DNA from: Hephaestia caeni
GTDB lineage: Bacteria > Pseudomonadota > Alphaproteobacteria > Sphingomonadales > Sphingomonadaceae
Direction: 5' to 3'
DNA: 64,000 nucleotides
NCBI RefSeq assembly: GCF_003550065.1
Contig: NZ_QXDC01000002.1
Span: 124,001-188,000 of the forward strand
The first letter of the stretch is position 1. Every line of letters begins with the position of its first letter. Below, piece by piece: positions 17,946 through 27,195 of this stretch. The position numbers were made by a program, and so were the translations under genes. A model generated the notes under the pieces. The model saw nothing but the letters and a program-made list of their open reading frames with translations, made no database searches and was not told where the DNA came from.

Positions 17946-19009
17946 CGATGGCCTTGCTCGATCCCCCGCTGGCGCTCCGCACGGCCGATTTGCGCGATCC
18001 CACCGAATGCGCGCGGATCGACGCCTTCGTGCGCGATCATCGCGGCACGCCGTTCCACTTTACCGGCTGGAGCCGCGCGGTCGAGCGCGGCTGCGGGCAG
18101 CGCGCGCATTATCTGGTCGCCGAGACCGCTGACGGCGCGATCGCGGGGGTGCTGCCGACCAGTGCGATCCGATCGCCCCTGTTCGGCGCGGCGTTGGTAT
18201 CGGCGGGGTTCGCGGTCGATGGCGGCGTGCTTGGCGCCAACGTGGCGGTGGGGCCGCTCAGCCGCGCGGCCTGGGCGCTTGCCGAACAATTGCGCTGCCC
18301 CACGCTCGAACTGCGCGGCGGCCCGGTGCCCGGCGACGGCTGGCAGGTCGACGAGGCCACCTATGTCGGTTTCGCGCGCGATCTCGCTGCGGATGACGAC
18401 GCCCAATTGACCGCGATCCCGCGTAAGCAGCGCGCCGAGGTCCGCAAGGCGCTCGCCCATGATTTCGAGATCGCGATCGGCAATGACGCCGCTGCTGCGC
18501 GCGAGCATTATGCGGTCTATGCCGAATCGGTGCGCAACCTCGGCACCCCGGTATTTCCGGCCGCCTTGTTCCGCGCGGTGCTCGATCAATTCGGCGATGC
18601 CGCCGACGTGCTGACGGTGCGTCATCAGGGCCGCGCGGTCGCCAGCGTTCTCAGTTTTTATGCCAATAATACCGTCTATCCCTATTGGGGAGGCGGGACT
18701 TTTTAGGCGCGTGGGCTGCGCGCCAATGATGCGATGTATTACGCGCTGATGTGCCATGCCCGGTCACGCGGCTGCACGCGGTTCGATTTCGGGCGCTCGA
18801 AAGTCGGCACCGGCGCGGCGGCGTTCAAGAAGAATTGGGGGTTCGACGCTACACCGCTCGCGTACGCCGTGCGCACCGCCGACGGCGCCGCGAAGCGCGA
18901 GATCAACCCGCTGAGCCCGCGCTATCGCTTGCAGGTGCGCGTCTGGCAGAAACTGCCGCTGTGGCTCGCCAACATCATGGGGCCGTGGATCGCCAAGGGG
19001 CTGGGGTGA
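17942..19009 (+). pseudogene. FemAB-family XrtA protein interrupted by one in-frame TAG
   Basis: FemAB-like GNAT-fold protein of exosortase A loci, likely an aminoacyl or peptidyl transferase. The frame runs from ATG 17942 to TAG at 18704-18706 (codon 255), just after YPYWGGGTF. The same frame then continues for 100 codons with clear family sequence (GLRANDAMYYALM, FDFGRSKVGTGAAAFKKNWGF) and ends at 19009, overlapping the glycosyltransferase start. Total 355 codons, a normal family length. Nothing else is disturbed: no frameshift, no repeat. It is a recent nonsense mutation, a read-through codon or a sequencing error. Loss of translation past codon 255 could reduce the coupled glycosyltransferase. 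Confidence 0.88.
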
Positions 19010-20196
19010 TGGAACTCCTCTTCCTCGCGCACCGCGTGCCTTATCCGCCCGATCGTGGCGACAAGATCCGCAGCTTTCACCTGCTCAAGCACCTTTCAGC
19101 GCGGGCGAAGGTCCATCTCGTCGCGTTCACAGACGACGATCGCGATCTGGCGCATCGCGACGCACTGACCCCCTGGACGGCGACCCGCACGCTCGTTCCG
19201 CGCCGCAAAGGGCAGGCGCGCGCCGCGATCGAGGCGCTGGCGACCGGCAAACCCGTCTCGCTGACTGCCTTTGCCGATCCCGCAGTTTCAGCGGCGTGCG
19301 CGGACATCCTCTCAACGCATCCGATCGATACGATTTTCTGTTTTTCCGGGCAGATGGCGCAATATCTTCCCGCACGGGCTCAGCGTGTCATCATGGATTT
19401 CGTCGATGTGGATTCGGCCAAGTTCGCCGGTTACGCCGACGATGCCCGTGTGCCGATGGCCTGGATGATGCGTCGCGAGGCGCGGCTGCTCGGCGCGTTC
19501 GAGCGCGCGATCTCCGCGCGCGCTGACGTCAGCCTGTTCGTCAGCGAGGCCGAGGCCGCGTTGTTCCGCGGCGGCGGCGGCAAGGGCAGGGTCATCGCGA
19601 TCGAAAACGGCATCGATACCGTGCGCTTCGATCCCGAAGCGGCCTTCGAGTCCGTTGCGGCGCCGCGCCCGCTGATCGCCTTCACCGGCCAGATGGATTA
19701 CCGCCCCAATATGGAAGCGGTGCGCTGGTTTGCGGAAGATATCCTGCCGCTTATCCGCCGAACCCATGACGCTACATTCGCGATCGTCGGTCGCAACCCC
19801 GATCCGGCGGTAACCGCGCTCGTATCGCCGCACGTGATCGTCACCGGCGAGGTCGCCGATGTGCGCGGCTGGCTGGCGGCGGCATCGGCGGTGGTCGCGC
19901 CGCTCAGGCTCGCGCGCGGGGTGCAGAACAAGGTGCTCGAGGCGATGGCGATGGCGCGCCCGGTGGTCGCCTCGGCCGCCGCCGCCGAGGGGATCGACCA
20001 TGACGGCACGATCCGCACCGGTCGCGACGCCGACGCCATCGCCGACGCTGTGACGTCATTGCTCGGCAATTCCGCCGATGCCGCGGCATTGGGTGTTGCG
20101 GCGCGCGCGCGCGTGATCGCGCGCTACGGCTGGTCGGCCCGCCTTGCGCCGCTCGATGCGCTGCTGGGGCTGGACGCCCGCAGGAATGCAGCATGA
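19009..20196 (+). CDS. XrtA-system glycosyltransferase (GT4-like)
   Basis: Cytoplasmic glycosyltransferase that adds sugars to the lipid-linked repeat unit. The 395 residues start MELLFLAHRVPYPPDRGDKIR, the hallmark of the PEP-CTERM/EpsH1 sugar transferase family. The C-terminal GT-B domain has FTGQMDYRPN (about residue 225), VGRNPDP and APLRLARGVQNKVLEAMAM, the donor-binding region with a Glu. It starts by ATGA overlap with FemAB and ends by ATGA overlap with xrtA. Donor sugar unknown. Confidence 0.92.
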   Translation: MELLFLAHRVPYPPDRGDKIRSFHLLKHLSARAKVHLVAFTDDDRDLAHRDALTPWTATRTLVPRRKGQARAAIEALATGKPVSLTAFADPAVSAACADILSTHPIDTIFCFSGQMAQYLPARAQRVIMDFVDVDSAKFAGYADDARVPMAWMMRREARLLGAFERAISARADVSLFVSEAEAALFRGGGGKGRVIAIENGIDTVRFDPEAAFESVAAPRPLIAFTGQMDYRPNMEAVRWFAEDILPLIRRTHDATFAIVGRNPDPAVTALVSPHVIVTGEVADVRGWLAAASAVVAPLRLARGVQNKVLEAMAMARPVVASAAAAEGIDHDGTIRTGRDADAIADAVTSLLGNSADAAALGVAARARVIARYGWSARLAPLDALLGLDARRNAA

Positions 20197-21710
20197 CGGC
20201 AGCGGCGCTGGCACCGGAGGTTGCGCGCCCGCTGGGCGTCTGGCGGCGGCATCTGATTGCGCTCGGCGTGGTCGCGGTGGCGATCCTCATCCTGTTTCGC
20301 GGCGATGTCGCCGATCTCGCGCACCTGTGGTGGACGAGCACGACCTTTGGGCATTGCCTGTTCATCGGCCCCGTCCTCGCCTGGCTGGTGTGGCAACGCC
20401 GCGACGATCTTTCGCAACTCACGCCCGCTGCGTGGTGGCCGGGGTTGGCGCTGGTCGCGGCGGGCGGCGCGGGCTGGCTGATGGGCGACGCGGCAAGCGT
20501 CGCGCTGGCGCGCCAACTCGGGTTGGTGATGATGCTTCAGGGCGCGGTGGTGACCTTGCTCGGCCCCGCGGTCGCGCGCGGATTGCTGTTTCCGCTGGTC
20601 TATGCGGTGTTCCTCGTGCCGTTCGGCGAATCGCTCGAAGGCCCGCTTCAGGACGTGACGGTGACGATGATCATGCCGCTGCTCCATCTGTTCGGCGTGC
20701 CCGCGGTGGTCGATGGTGTGCTGATCACGATCCCCAACGGCTATTTCGAGGTCGCCGAGGCGTGTTCGGGCGCCAAATTCGTGATCGCGATGATCGCCTA
20801 TGGAACGCTCGTCGCCAACGTCTGCTACGTCTCATGGGCCCGCCGCGCGGTGTTCATGGTGATGGCGCTGGTGGTGCCCGTGCTCGCCAACGGGCTGCGC
20901 GCGTTCGGTACGATCTACGCCGCGCACCTCACCTCGGTGGAACAGGCGACCGGCTATGATCATATCGTTTACGGCTGGATTTTCTTCGGGCTGGTGATGG
21001 CCGCGGTGCTCGCGATCGGCTGGAAGTGGTTCGATCGCGATCCGCGCGCGCGCTGGTTCGATCCCGCCGCGCTCCAGGCCCGGCCGGCTCACCGTATCGG
21101 CCTGCTCCCCGGCGTGGTGCTGGTGCTCGCGGTAGCATCGATCTTTCCGGCATGGTCGATCGCGATCGGCGGGCGCGCCGCACTGCCCGACCAGATCGAC
21201 CTGCCCGCCGTGCCCGGCTGGCACCGCGCGCCGATCGCCACCAAGGCGCCGTGGACGCCTTATTATCCGGGCACCGATCACTTCCTTGTCGGCCGCTACA
21301 CCGACGGGACGGCGGCGGTCGACATCGCGATTGCGGTGTTCGCCGATCAGCAGGAGGGCAAGGAACTCGTCTCGTTCGGCACCGGCGTGCTGCGTGAGGA
21401 CGATGTGTGGGTGCGCGTCCAGAACCAACCCCCGATCGCGGGCGGATCGGTGATGCGGATTACGCATCCGGGGCCGGTCGAACGGATCGTCGCGACGTGG
21501 TACGTGGTCGGCGATGTCGTCACCGCCAGTCCGAATCGCGTGAAGCTCGAAACGCTCAAGGTACGGCTGTTGGGGGGCGACCACCGCGCGGCCGCGATCC
21601 ATTTGTCGGCGCAAGTCCGCCCCGGCACCGATCCGCGTGCCGCGATCGCCCGCTTTGCCCGCGCGCTCGGCCCGTTCGACCGGCTGGTCGACAAGACGAT
21701 CGCCGAATGA
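20193..21710 (+). CDS. xrtA: Exosortase A fused to EpsI domain
   Basis: Inner-membrane cysteine transpeptidase thought to cut PEP-CTERM signals, with a C-terminal EpsI domain. The 505 residues have about eight membrane helices in the first 320. The catalytic triad is visible: Cys191 in EACSGAKF, Arg236 in NGLRAFGT and His257 in YDHIVYGW. The EpsI part (about 335-500) begins LPAVPGWHRAP and continues to LSAQVRPG. The exosortase A-type fusion and the surrounding gene set leave little doubt. No gene with a PEP-CTERM tail is in the window, so the cargo must lie elsewhere. Confidence 0.96.
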   Translation: MTAAALAPEVARPLGVWRRHLIALGVVAVAILILFRGDVADLAHLWWTSTTFGHCLFIGPVLAWLVWQRRDDLSQLTPAAWWPGLALVAAGGAGWLMGDAASVALARQLGLVMMLQGAVVTLLGPAVARGLLFPLVYAVFLVPFGESLEGPLQDVTVTMIMPLLHLFGVPAVVDGVLITIPNGYFEVAEACSGAKFVIAMIAYGTLVANVCYVSWARRAVFMVMALVVPVLANGLRAFGTIYAAHLTSVEQATGYDHIVYGWIFFGLVMAAVLAIGWKWFDRDPRARWFDPAALQARPAHRIGLLPGVVLVLAVASIFPAWSIAIGGRAALPDQIDLPAVPGWHRAPIATKAPWTPYYPGTDHFLVGRYTDGTAAVDIAIAVFADQQEGKELVSFGTGVLREDDVWVRVQNQPPIAGGSVMRITHPGPVERIVATWYVVGDVVTASPNRVKLETLKVRLLGGDHRAAAIHLSAQVRPGTDPRAAIARFARALGPFDRLVDKTIAE

Positions 21711-21724
21711 GGGTCACCATCCTT

Positions 21725-21810
21725 CCGTTCGCCCTGAGCTTGTCGAAGGGCCGTTCTTCTCTGCCAAGACGGAAAGAAGAACGGTGCTTCGACAAGCTCA
21801 GCACGAACGG
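21725..21810. repeat. Long palindromic repeat between xrtA and amidotransferase
   Basis: Imperfect inverted repeat with arms of about 36 nt: the left arm contains CGCCCTGAGCTTGTCGAAGG, the right arm CTTCGACAAGCTCAGCACGA. The same unit is at 6541-6613 and, as a half, at 63758-63792. Located between two same-strand genes, it would form a strong hairpin in the EPS mRNA. Confidence 0.8.
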
Positions 21811-21825
21811 ACTTAGGGGCCGCTG

Positions 21826-23718
21826 ATGTGCGGCATTGCGGGGTTGTTCTACCCCGCGACCCCCAAGCCGGTCGATCCGCAGCGCATCGCGAAGATGATC
21901 GAGGTGCAGGCGCATCGCGGCCCTGACGGCAGCGGCGTATGGACCGCGCCGGGGGTGGGGCTCGGGCACCGGCGGCTGTCGATCATCGATCTTGGCGGCG
22001 GCGCGCAGCCGATGCAGAGCTTCGACGAGCGGATCACCGTCACCTACAACGGCGAAATATACAATTTCCGCGAGGTGCGCCTCGAGCTGGAGGCCAGGGG
22101 CGCGCATTTCGTCACCGAGAGCGATACCGAGGTGCTGCTCCACGGCTGGCGGCTCTGGGGGCCGGGGATGCTCGCGCGGCTGAACGGCATGTTCGCCTTC
22201 GCGCTCCACGATGCCGAGCGGCAATGCCTGTTCCTCGCGCGCGATCGACTGGGGGTGAAGCCGCTCCATTATGTCGAGCTGGCGGACGGCGCGCTCGCCT
22301 TCGCGTCCGAATTGAAGGGGCTGCTCGCGCACCCGCTGCTGCGCCGCAAGCCCGATATCCGCGCGATCGAGGATTTCATGGCGCTCGGCTACGTCCCCGA
22401 CGACGCCTGCATCGTCGCCGGCGTGAAGAAGCTCGCCGCGGGGTATTGCCTGCTGGTCGAGCGCGGCAAACCGGTTCCCAAGCCGGTGCAATATTGGGAT
22501 CTGGATTTTTCGAACCGCGCGCGTGGGTCGGCAAGCGCGCTCGAAGAGGAACTGGTTGAGCGGATGCGCGCCGCGGTGCGCTCGCGGATGGTGGCGGACG
22601 TGCCGCTCGGTGCGTTCCTGTCGGGTGGGGTCGACAGCTCGGCGGTGGTCGCGCTGATGGCCGAGGCGTCGACCCGCGCGGTCAAGACCTGCACGATCGG
22701 CTTCGACGAGGCGGGGCATGACGAGCGCCGCTTCGCCACAGAGGTCGCGCGCCGCTTCGCCACCGATCACCGCGAGCGGATCGTTGCGCCCGACGATTTC
22801 TCCGCCGTCGACCGCCTCGTCACCGCGTTCGACGAACCCTTTGCCGATGCCTCGGCGCTCGCCACCTATCGCGTCTGCGAACTCGCGCGTGAGAATGTGA
22901 CGGTGGCGCTCTCGGGTGACGGCGCTGACGAGGCGCTGGCGGGGTATCGCCGCTACAAATTCCAGCACGCCGAGGAGCGCGTGCGCGGGCTGCTTCCTGC
23001 TGGGCTGCGGGCCAATGTGTTCGGGCGGCTCGGCCATGCCTATCCCAAGTTCGATTGGGCGCCGCGGCCGCTGCGCTTCAAATCGACGCTGCTCGCGCTC
23101 GCCGACGATGGCGACGAAGCTTATGCGCGCTCGGTGGGTGTCACCACGCCCACGCTGCGCGCTTTGCTGTTCACCGACGCGGCGACGCGCGCGCTCGGCG
23201 GGCACCGCGCGGAGGAACGCTATGTCGCGACGATGCGCGGCGCCCCCGCGCGCGACGCGCTCGATCGCGCGCAATATGCCGATATCAAGCACTGGCTGCC
23301 CGGCGATATTCTGACCAAGAGTGATCGCACCAGTATGGCCGTCAGCCTAGAGGCGCGCGAGCCGCTACTCGATCACCGCCTGCTCGAATTTGCCGCCACG
23401 CTGCCGGTCTCGATGCGGCTGCGGCGCGGGCAGGGCAAGTGGCTGATGAAGAAAGCGATGGAACGCTATCTGCCGCAAAATGTGCTCTACCGCCCCAAGA
23501 TGGGGTTCGTGACCCCGATCAGCGCGTGGTTCCGCGGGGCACTGACCGATGAGGCGCAGGGGCTGGCGGTCTCGAAGACGCTATCCGCCACCGGCTGGTT
23601 CGATATGCGCGCGATCCAGCATCTCGCCGAGGATCACCGCGCGGGCAAGGCTGAGCACGGCCGCACGCTGTGGCAGTTGATGATGCTCGAACGCTCGCTG
23701 GCGCGGGTGTTTGGGTAG
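21826..23718 (+). CDS. XrtA-associated amidotransferase (asparagine synthase family)
   Basis: Asparagine synthase-like enzyme of exosortase A loci. The 630 residues begin MCGIAGLFYP with the N-terminal nucleophile Cys2 of the glutaminase domain. The synthetase domain has the ATP-pyrophosphatase loop FLSGGVDSSAV (about residue 262) and ALSGDGADEALAGYRRY. Ammonia from glutamine would be used to amidate an acid activated as adenylate, perhaps a uronic acid or peptide part of the polymer; the substrate is not known. It ends with TAG. The palindrome upstream separates it from xrtA, but it lies in the same direction and is probably co-transcribed. Confidence 0.92.
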   Translation: MCGIAGLFYPATPKPVDPQRIAKMIEVQAHRGPDGSGVWTAPGVGLGHRRLSIIDLGGGAQPMQSFDERITVTYNGEIYNFREVRLELEARGAHFVTESDTEVLLHGWRLWGPGMLARLNGMFAFALHDAERQCLFLARDRLGVKPLHYVELADGALAFASELKGLLAHPLLRRKPDIRAIEDFMALGYVPDDACIVAGVKKLAAGYCLLVERGKPVPKPVQYWDLDFSNRARGSASALEEELVERMRAAVRSRMVADVPLGAFLSGGVDSSAVVALMAEASTRAVKTCTIGFDEAGHDERRFATEVARRFATDHRERIVAPDDFSAVDRLVTAFDEPFADASALATYRVCELARENVTVALSGDGADEALAGYRRYKFQHAEERVRGLLPAGLRANVFGRLGHAYPKFDWAPRPLRFKSTLLALADDGDEAYARSVGVTTPTLRALLFTDAATRALGGHRAEERYVATMRGAPARDALDRAQYADIKHWLPGDILTKSDRTSMAVSLEAREPLLDHRLLEFAATLPVSMRLRRGQGKWLMKKAMERYLPQNVLYRPKMGFVTPISAWFRGALTDEAQGLAVSKTLSATGWFDMRAIQHLAEDHRAGKAEHGRTLWQLMMLERSLARVFG

Positions 23719-23847
23719 GTATCGAAATCATCGGCGACGGCTTCGGCGTGTGTTGGAAACCGAACGCGTTTCCGACCTTCCGTCACTCCGGGGGTGACGA
23801 TAAATTTTATGTCCGCTCTTGGGGCGCCCGCAAAGGGTCATTCGCCT

Positions 23848-24843
23848 CTATTCGGCCTGCATCGTCATCCAGTCCGAGAAATTCTCGGTCCAGCGCCGGG
23901 TGGTCAGCGCCTGTGACCCCATCCGCATCGGGCCGAAGCCGTGGCCGCCTTTCTCGAACAGATGTGCCTCCACCGGCACCTTGGCCGCGCGGCAGGCGGC
24001 GAGCATCGATAGCGTGTTGCGGGGATCGACCAGCCCGTCGTCCATCGCCTGCACGAAGAACAAGGCCGGCGTTTGGGCCGTCACGCGCTTGTCGATCGTG
24101 TAGCGCGCCGCGATCGCGGGGTCGGGGTTGGGGCCGAGCAGGTTCTTGAACGTCGCGCCGCTCGTGCCGAAGGCCGGGTCGATCACCGGATAGACCAGCC
24201 CCGCGAACGCCGGGCGCGCCGATTGCCGGTCGGCAGCGTCGACGGCATCATAGACCTTGTCGGCGAAGCAGGTCGCGAGCGACCCCGCTAGGTGCCCGCC
24301 GGCCGAGAAGCCGACGATGCCGAGCTTGGCGGGATCGATGCCGTATTTGGCGGCGTTCGCGCGGATCAGCCGCATCGCGCGCTGCGCGTCCTGCAACGGC
24401 ACGTCCCAGCGCGTGCCCCAGCCTTCGCCGGGCAGACGATAGGCGAGGACGAACACGGTGATCCCCTCGGGAACATAGGTCTTGGCGACCTCGATCCCTT
24501 CGTTCTGCACCGAGACGAAGCCGTAGCCGCCGCCCGGAATTGAGAGCAACGCACGGTCGTTCGGGTTGGGCGGGCGATACACCGCGACGATCGGTTCGGG
24601 AATGCCGTAGAGCCAGAGTTGGCGATCGCCCGCCGGGCCGTTCATCGTGTCGTGCGGGGTCGGCAGCGTCGCGGGTGTGCCCGGCGCCTTGCCCGGCCAG
24701 AGCTTGAAATGCTCGGGGGGCCAGGCGGGGCGATCGGGTTCGCCTTCGGCGGGCGTCGGCGTGCCCCATTCCTGCGCACCGGCGACGCTCGCGAGGCTGA
24801 GCCCGAGCCCGGCCCCGATCAGGCTGCGGCGATCGATCGGCAT
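23848..24843 (-). CDS. Exported alpha/beta-hydrolase (acetylxylan-esterase-like)
   Basis: Probable carbohydrate esterase exported by the Tat or Sec route. The 331 residues start MPIDRRSLIGAGLGLSLA (twin Arg, then a hydrophobic stretch and AGAQ). The catalytic parts are the oxyanion loop SIPGGGYGFVS, nucleophile elbow GFSAGGH, acid MDDGLVDP and His in KGGHGFGP. ATG 24843 is preferred over a longer open frame because GGGGAG lies just before it. The family acts on acetylated polysaccharides, but no polysaccharide-degradation cluster is seen, so the natural substrate is unknown. Confidence 0.87.
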   Translation of the reverse strand: MPIDRRSLIGAGLGLSLASVAGAQEWGTPTPAEGEPDRPAWPPEHFKLWPGKAPGTPATLPTPHDTMNGPAGDRQLWLYGIPEPIVAVYRPPNPNDRALLSIPGGGYGFVSVQNEGIEVAKTYVPEGITVFVLAYRLPGEGWGTRWDVPLQDAQRAMRLIRANAAKYGIDPAKLGIVGFSAGGHLAGSLATCFADKVYDAVDAADRQSARPAFAGLVYPVIDPAFGTSGATFKNLLGPNPDPAIAARYTIDKRVTAQTPALFFVQAMDDGLVDPRNTLSMLAACRAAKVPVEAHLFEKGGHGFGPMRMGSQALTTRRWTENFSDWMTMQAE

Positions 24844-24902
24844 CTGCGTCTCCCCTTTGATTTGGCGCGACTTTAGCCGCCGCGATGCCAAAGCGAAACC
24901 GA

Positions 24903-25340
24903 TCAGGCGAACAACGCGATCCCCGCATGAAGCGTCAGCGCGACCAGCGCGAGGCTCGATAGCACGAACAGCGTGAACCGCACCGACACGCGGTTCCACA
25001 ACGCTTGCACCAGGCTGTGGAGGATGCGCAGGATCACATAGGCCCAGGCGATATCGGCGTTGATCCCGCCGCCCTGGCCGATCATCGCCAGCACCAGCGC
25101 GACGGCATAGAACAAGGTCGGCTGTTCGAGCAGATGGTTGTGGTTATGCGCCTTCCACTGGACACGCGGCGGCAGCGCGCCGTCGGCATCGGTGCCCTTG
25201 CCGCCGATCAGCTTGCCCAGATCGACCCCCGCCGCCTTCATCGCCGGCAGCCGGGTCGCCATCAGCCAGACGAGCATCACCAGCGTCCAGGCGATCAAGG
25301 CGATCACCGGGCGCAGGATGTTCAGAGTCGGATCAAGCAT
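24903..25340 (-). CDS. MAPEG family membrane protein
   Basis: Integral membrane protein of the MAPEG group (glutathione S-transferase-like membrane enzymes), 145 residues, four predicted helices at about 9-30, 67-88, 92-112 and 120-142. The loop PPRVQWKAHNHNHLLEQPTLF holds the conserved Asn-His-x-Glu-x-Pro pattern of the family. ATG 25340 (MLDPTLNILRPV) follows an AGGGGC ribosome site. Function in bacteria is usually not established. Confidence 0.82.
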   Translation of the reverse strand: MLDPTLNILRPVIALIAWTLVMLVWLMATRLPAMKAAGVDLGKLIGGKGTDADGALPPRVQWKAHNHNHLLEQPTLFYAVALVLAMIGQGGGINADIAWAYVILRILHSLVQALWNRVSVRFTLFVLSSLALVALTLHAGIALFA

Positions 25341-25350
25341 CGTGCCCCTC

Positions 25351-25914
25351 CTATCGCGCACCTGGCGCGGCGTATTGATGAACGAAGCGAAGCATCGTTC
25401 CCGTCTCGCCGGCAGCGCGGCGTTCGGGGTTGGTCACATGCTGGTCGAAAACGAACAGGGATTCGAAGCTTCCATCGGGCAAAGTGCGCTGCTCGCCAAC
25501 GGCGTGGATATGGATGTCGTCCCGGTCGTCGTTATAGGGTTCTATGGCGGTGAAATCGCCGACTTTGCCCTCGTAGCGATCGGCGATGTCATGATAGTCT
25601 TTCAGATCGCCGATCTCCGCGGGCATCGGCCAGCGCAGCGAGCAGGCATGATAAGGCGGGTCCTCGATGAACAGTAGCGCCGTGACGTCGCCGTCCTCGA
25701 TCATCCAGCCCCGGCCCGGATCGTCGCGGAGGGTGATTTTCACCTGTTCGGACGTGAGCGGCGTGGCGTCCTGCGCTTCCATCAGCGCGACGACGGCCTG
25801 ATCGTCGGGGAATGTCTGGAGGCAGACCTGATCGTAAAGCGCGGTCATCCGTGATAGGCGCTGGTCGGCATTTGCCTGGGCCGCGCCGGCCAGCATCAGC
25901 AGCAGCGATATCAT
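25351..25914 (-). CDS. Secreted hypothetical protein
   Basis: 187 residues with an N-terminal signal peptide (MISLLLMLAGAAQANA, cleavage near residue 16). The mature part contains a conserved-looking ALYDQVCLQTFPDDQAVVAL segment and three Cys in total. I do not recognise a domain. It lies 10 nt upstream of the MAPEG gene, so the two may be co-transcribed. A longer frame to 25950 exists, but the ATG at 25914 is followed directly by the signal sequence. A 10-bp hairpin (25921-25944) lies in the leader. Confidence 0.65.
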   Translation of the reverse strand: MISLLLMLAGAAQANADQRLSRMTALYDQVCLQTFPDDQAVVALMEAQDATPLTSEQVKITLRDDPGRGWMIEDGDVTALLFIEDPPYHACSLRWPMPAEIGDLKDYHDIADRYEGKVGDFTAIEPYNDDRDDIHIHAVGEQRTLPDGSFESLFVFDQHVTNPERRAAGETGTMLRFVHQYAAPGAR

Positions 25915-25988
25915 GACGGCATCCCCCTCCGTATGGAGGGGGAATATCACCGGACGCCGGGGTCATGTCCAGCGTCCAGCGACACCGA

Positions 25989-27053
25989 TCAGTCGAAGAT
26001 CGCGCCCCAGCGGCGCTTTGCGCGGGTCTTCCAGTGGCCGCGATGGTAAGCGTCCGACGCGAGCAGCGGCATGACGCTGCCTGCCTCGGCATAGACCATC
26101 TGTTCGAGCGCGGTATCGACCTTGCCCCAACTCGCCGCTTCCTTGAGTGTCGAGGAGGAGCACGCCCCGTCGCGCACGTCGGCGACGGTGATCTGCACCG
26201 CATATTTGTGCATCTCGATATCGTCATGGCCGAGGATTTCGGCGCAAACCACGGTATCCTGGATAAAATTCTTGGGCACGCCACCGCCGATCATCAACAG
26301 GCCGGTGGTGCCGGCCTTGATCTTGATGTCGGTCAACTCGCGGAAATCCGCCACCGCGTCAATCGTCAGATAGGGCTTGCCCGCCTTCATCCGCTCGACC
26401 TGATGCTTGACGAGCCCGAAGCCCGCCGACGAATCGACGAAGGCCGGACAGAAGATCGGCACGTCATGCTCATAGGCCAGCTTGACGAGGCTGTTCTCCT
26501 TCTTGCCGTGTTCGGCGAGATAGCGGCCCATCTCGCGGATGAACGCGCGCGACGAATAGGCTTTGGGCTCGAGCGCGTCGGCGATCGCGCCGATTGTGCC
26601 GTCGCAATCCTGAAGCTGCTCTTCGTCGATATAGGTATCGTAGATGCGATCGATATAGAGCGATCGTAGAACGTTATCGTCGGGAATTTCAAGCGCTTGA
26701 TAGTGTTTGTGGCCAAGGCCTTCGAAAAAATCCATGTCGACGATCGAGGCGCCGGTGGCGACCACGCCGTCGATCATGTTCGAGCGCAGCAGTTCGGCAT
26801 AGAGGTCCATGCACCCCCCCGCCGAGGTGCTGCCCGCGATGACGAGGAAGATCGAGCAATCCTTGTCGGCGAGCATCTGGTTGTAGATGCCGGTCGCGCG
26901 CGCGAGGTCGCGGCTGGTGAAGCTCATTTTGCCCATCGCATCGACGATCGGCCGCGCGTCGAAGCTGGTGATGTCGATATGCTCGACGGTCGTCGACAGC
27001 AATTCGGCCTTGCGCGTGTCGTTGGCGGGGGCGTCGGGGTGCGAAACGGTCAT
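25989..27053 (-). CDS. Deoxyhypusine-synthase-like protein (polyamine metabolism)
   Basis: Bacterial homologue of deoxyhypusine synthase, NAD-dependent enzymes that move an aminobutyl group. The 354 residues show the NAD-binding segments VIAGSTSAGGCMDLYAELL and GGGVPKNFIQ, and the catalytic-lysine motif SWGK (Lys311) near the C-terminus. Bacteria lack eIF5A, so the acceptor should be a small amine; homospermidine-type or guanidino-polyamine products are known or proposed for such homologues. The adjacent ornithine decarboxylase (same strand, 142 bp upstream) supports a polyamine role. ATG 27053 follows GAGGAAG. Exact reaction uncertain. Confidence 0.85.
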   Translation of the reverse strand: MTVSHPDAPANDTRKAELLSTTVEHIDITSFDARPIVDAMGKMSFTSRDLARATGIYNQMLADKDCSIFLVIAGSTSAGGCMDLYAELLRSNMIDGVVATGASIVDMDFFEGLGHKHYQALEIPDDNVLRSLYIDRIYDTYIDEEQLQDCDGTIGAIADALEPKAYSSRAFIREMGRYLAEHGKKENSLVKLAYEHDVPIFCPAFVDSSAGFGLVKHQVERMKAGKPYLTIDAVADFRELTDIKIKAGTTGLLMIGGGVPKNFIQDTVVCAEILGHDDIEMHKYAVQITVADVRDGACSSSTLKEAASWGKVDTALEQMVYAEAGSVMPLLASDAYHRGHWKTRAKRRWGAIFD

Positions 27054-27075
27054 GGTCTTCCTCAAGCAATTCGCC

Positions 27076-27176
27076 CGTCACCCCAGCGAAGGCTGGGGTC
27101 CATGTCTGGCACGAAAGAGGCGATCGACATCGCCGATGACAGACAGACATGGATGCCAGCCTGCGCTGGCATGACG
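27076..27176. repeat. Composite dispersed palindrome between polyamine genes
   Basis: Nested inverted repeats: ACCCCAGC-gaag-GCTGGGGT (27080-27099), CATGTCTG / CAGACATG (27101-27108 and 27144-27151) and ATGCCAGC-ctgc-GCTGGCAT (27153-27172). Related hairpins occur at 55173-55225, 57005-57084 and 62457-62476. It fills the gap between the decarboxylase and the deoxyhypusine-synthase-like gene. Confidence 0.75.
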
Positions 27177-27195
27177 GAGGTGGATGGCGCCAATG

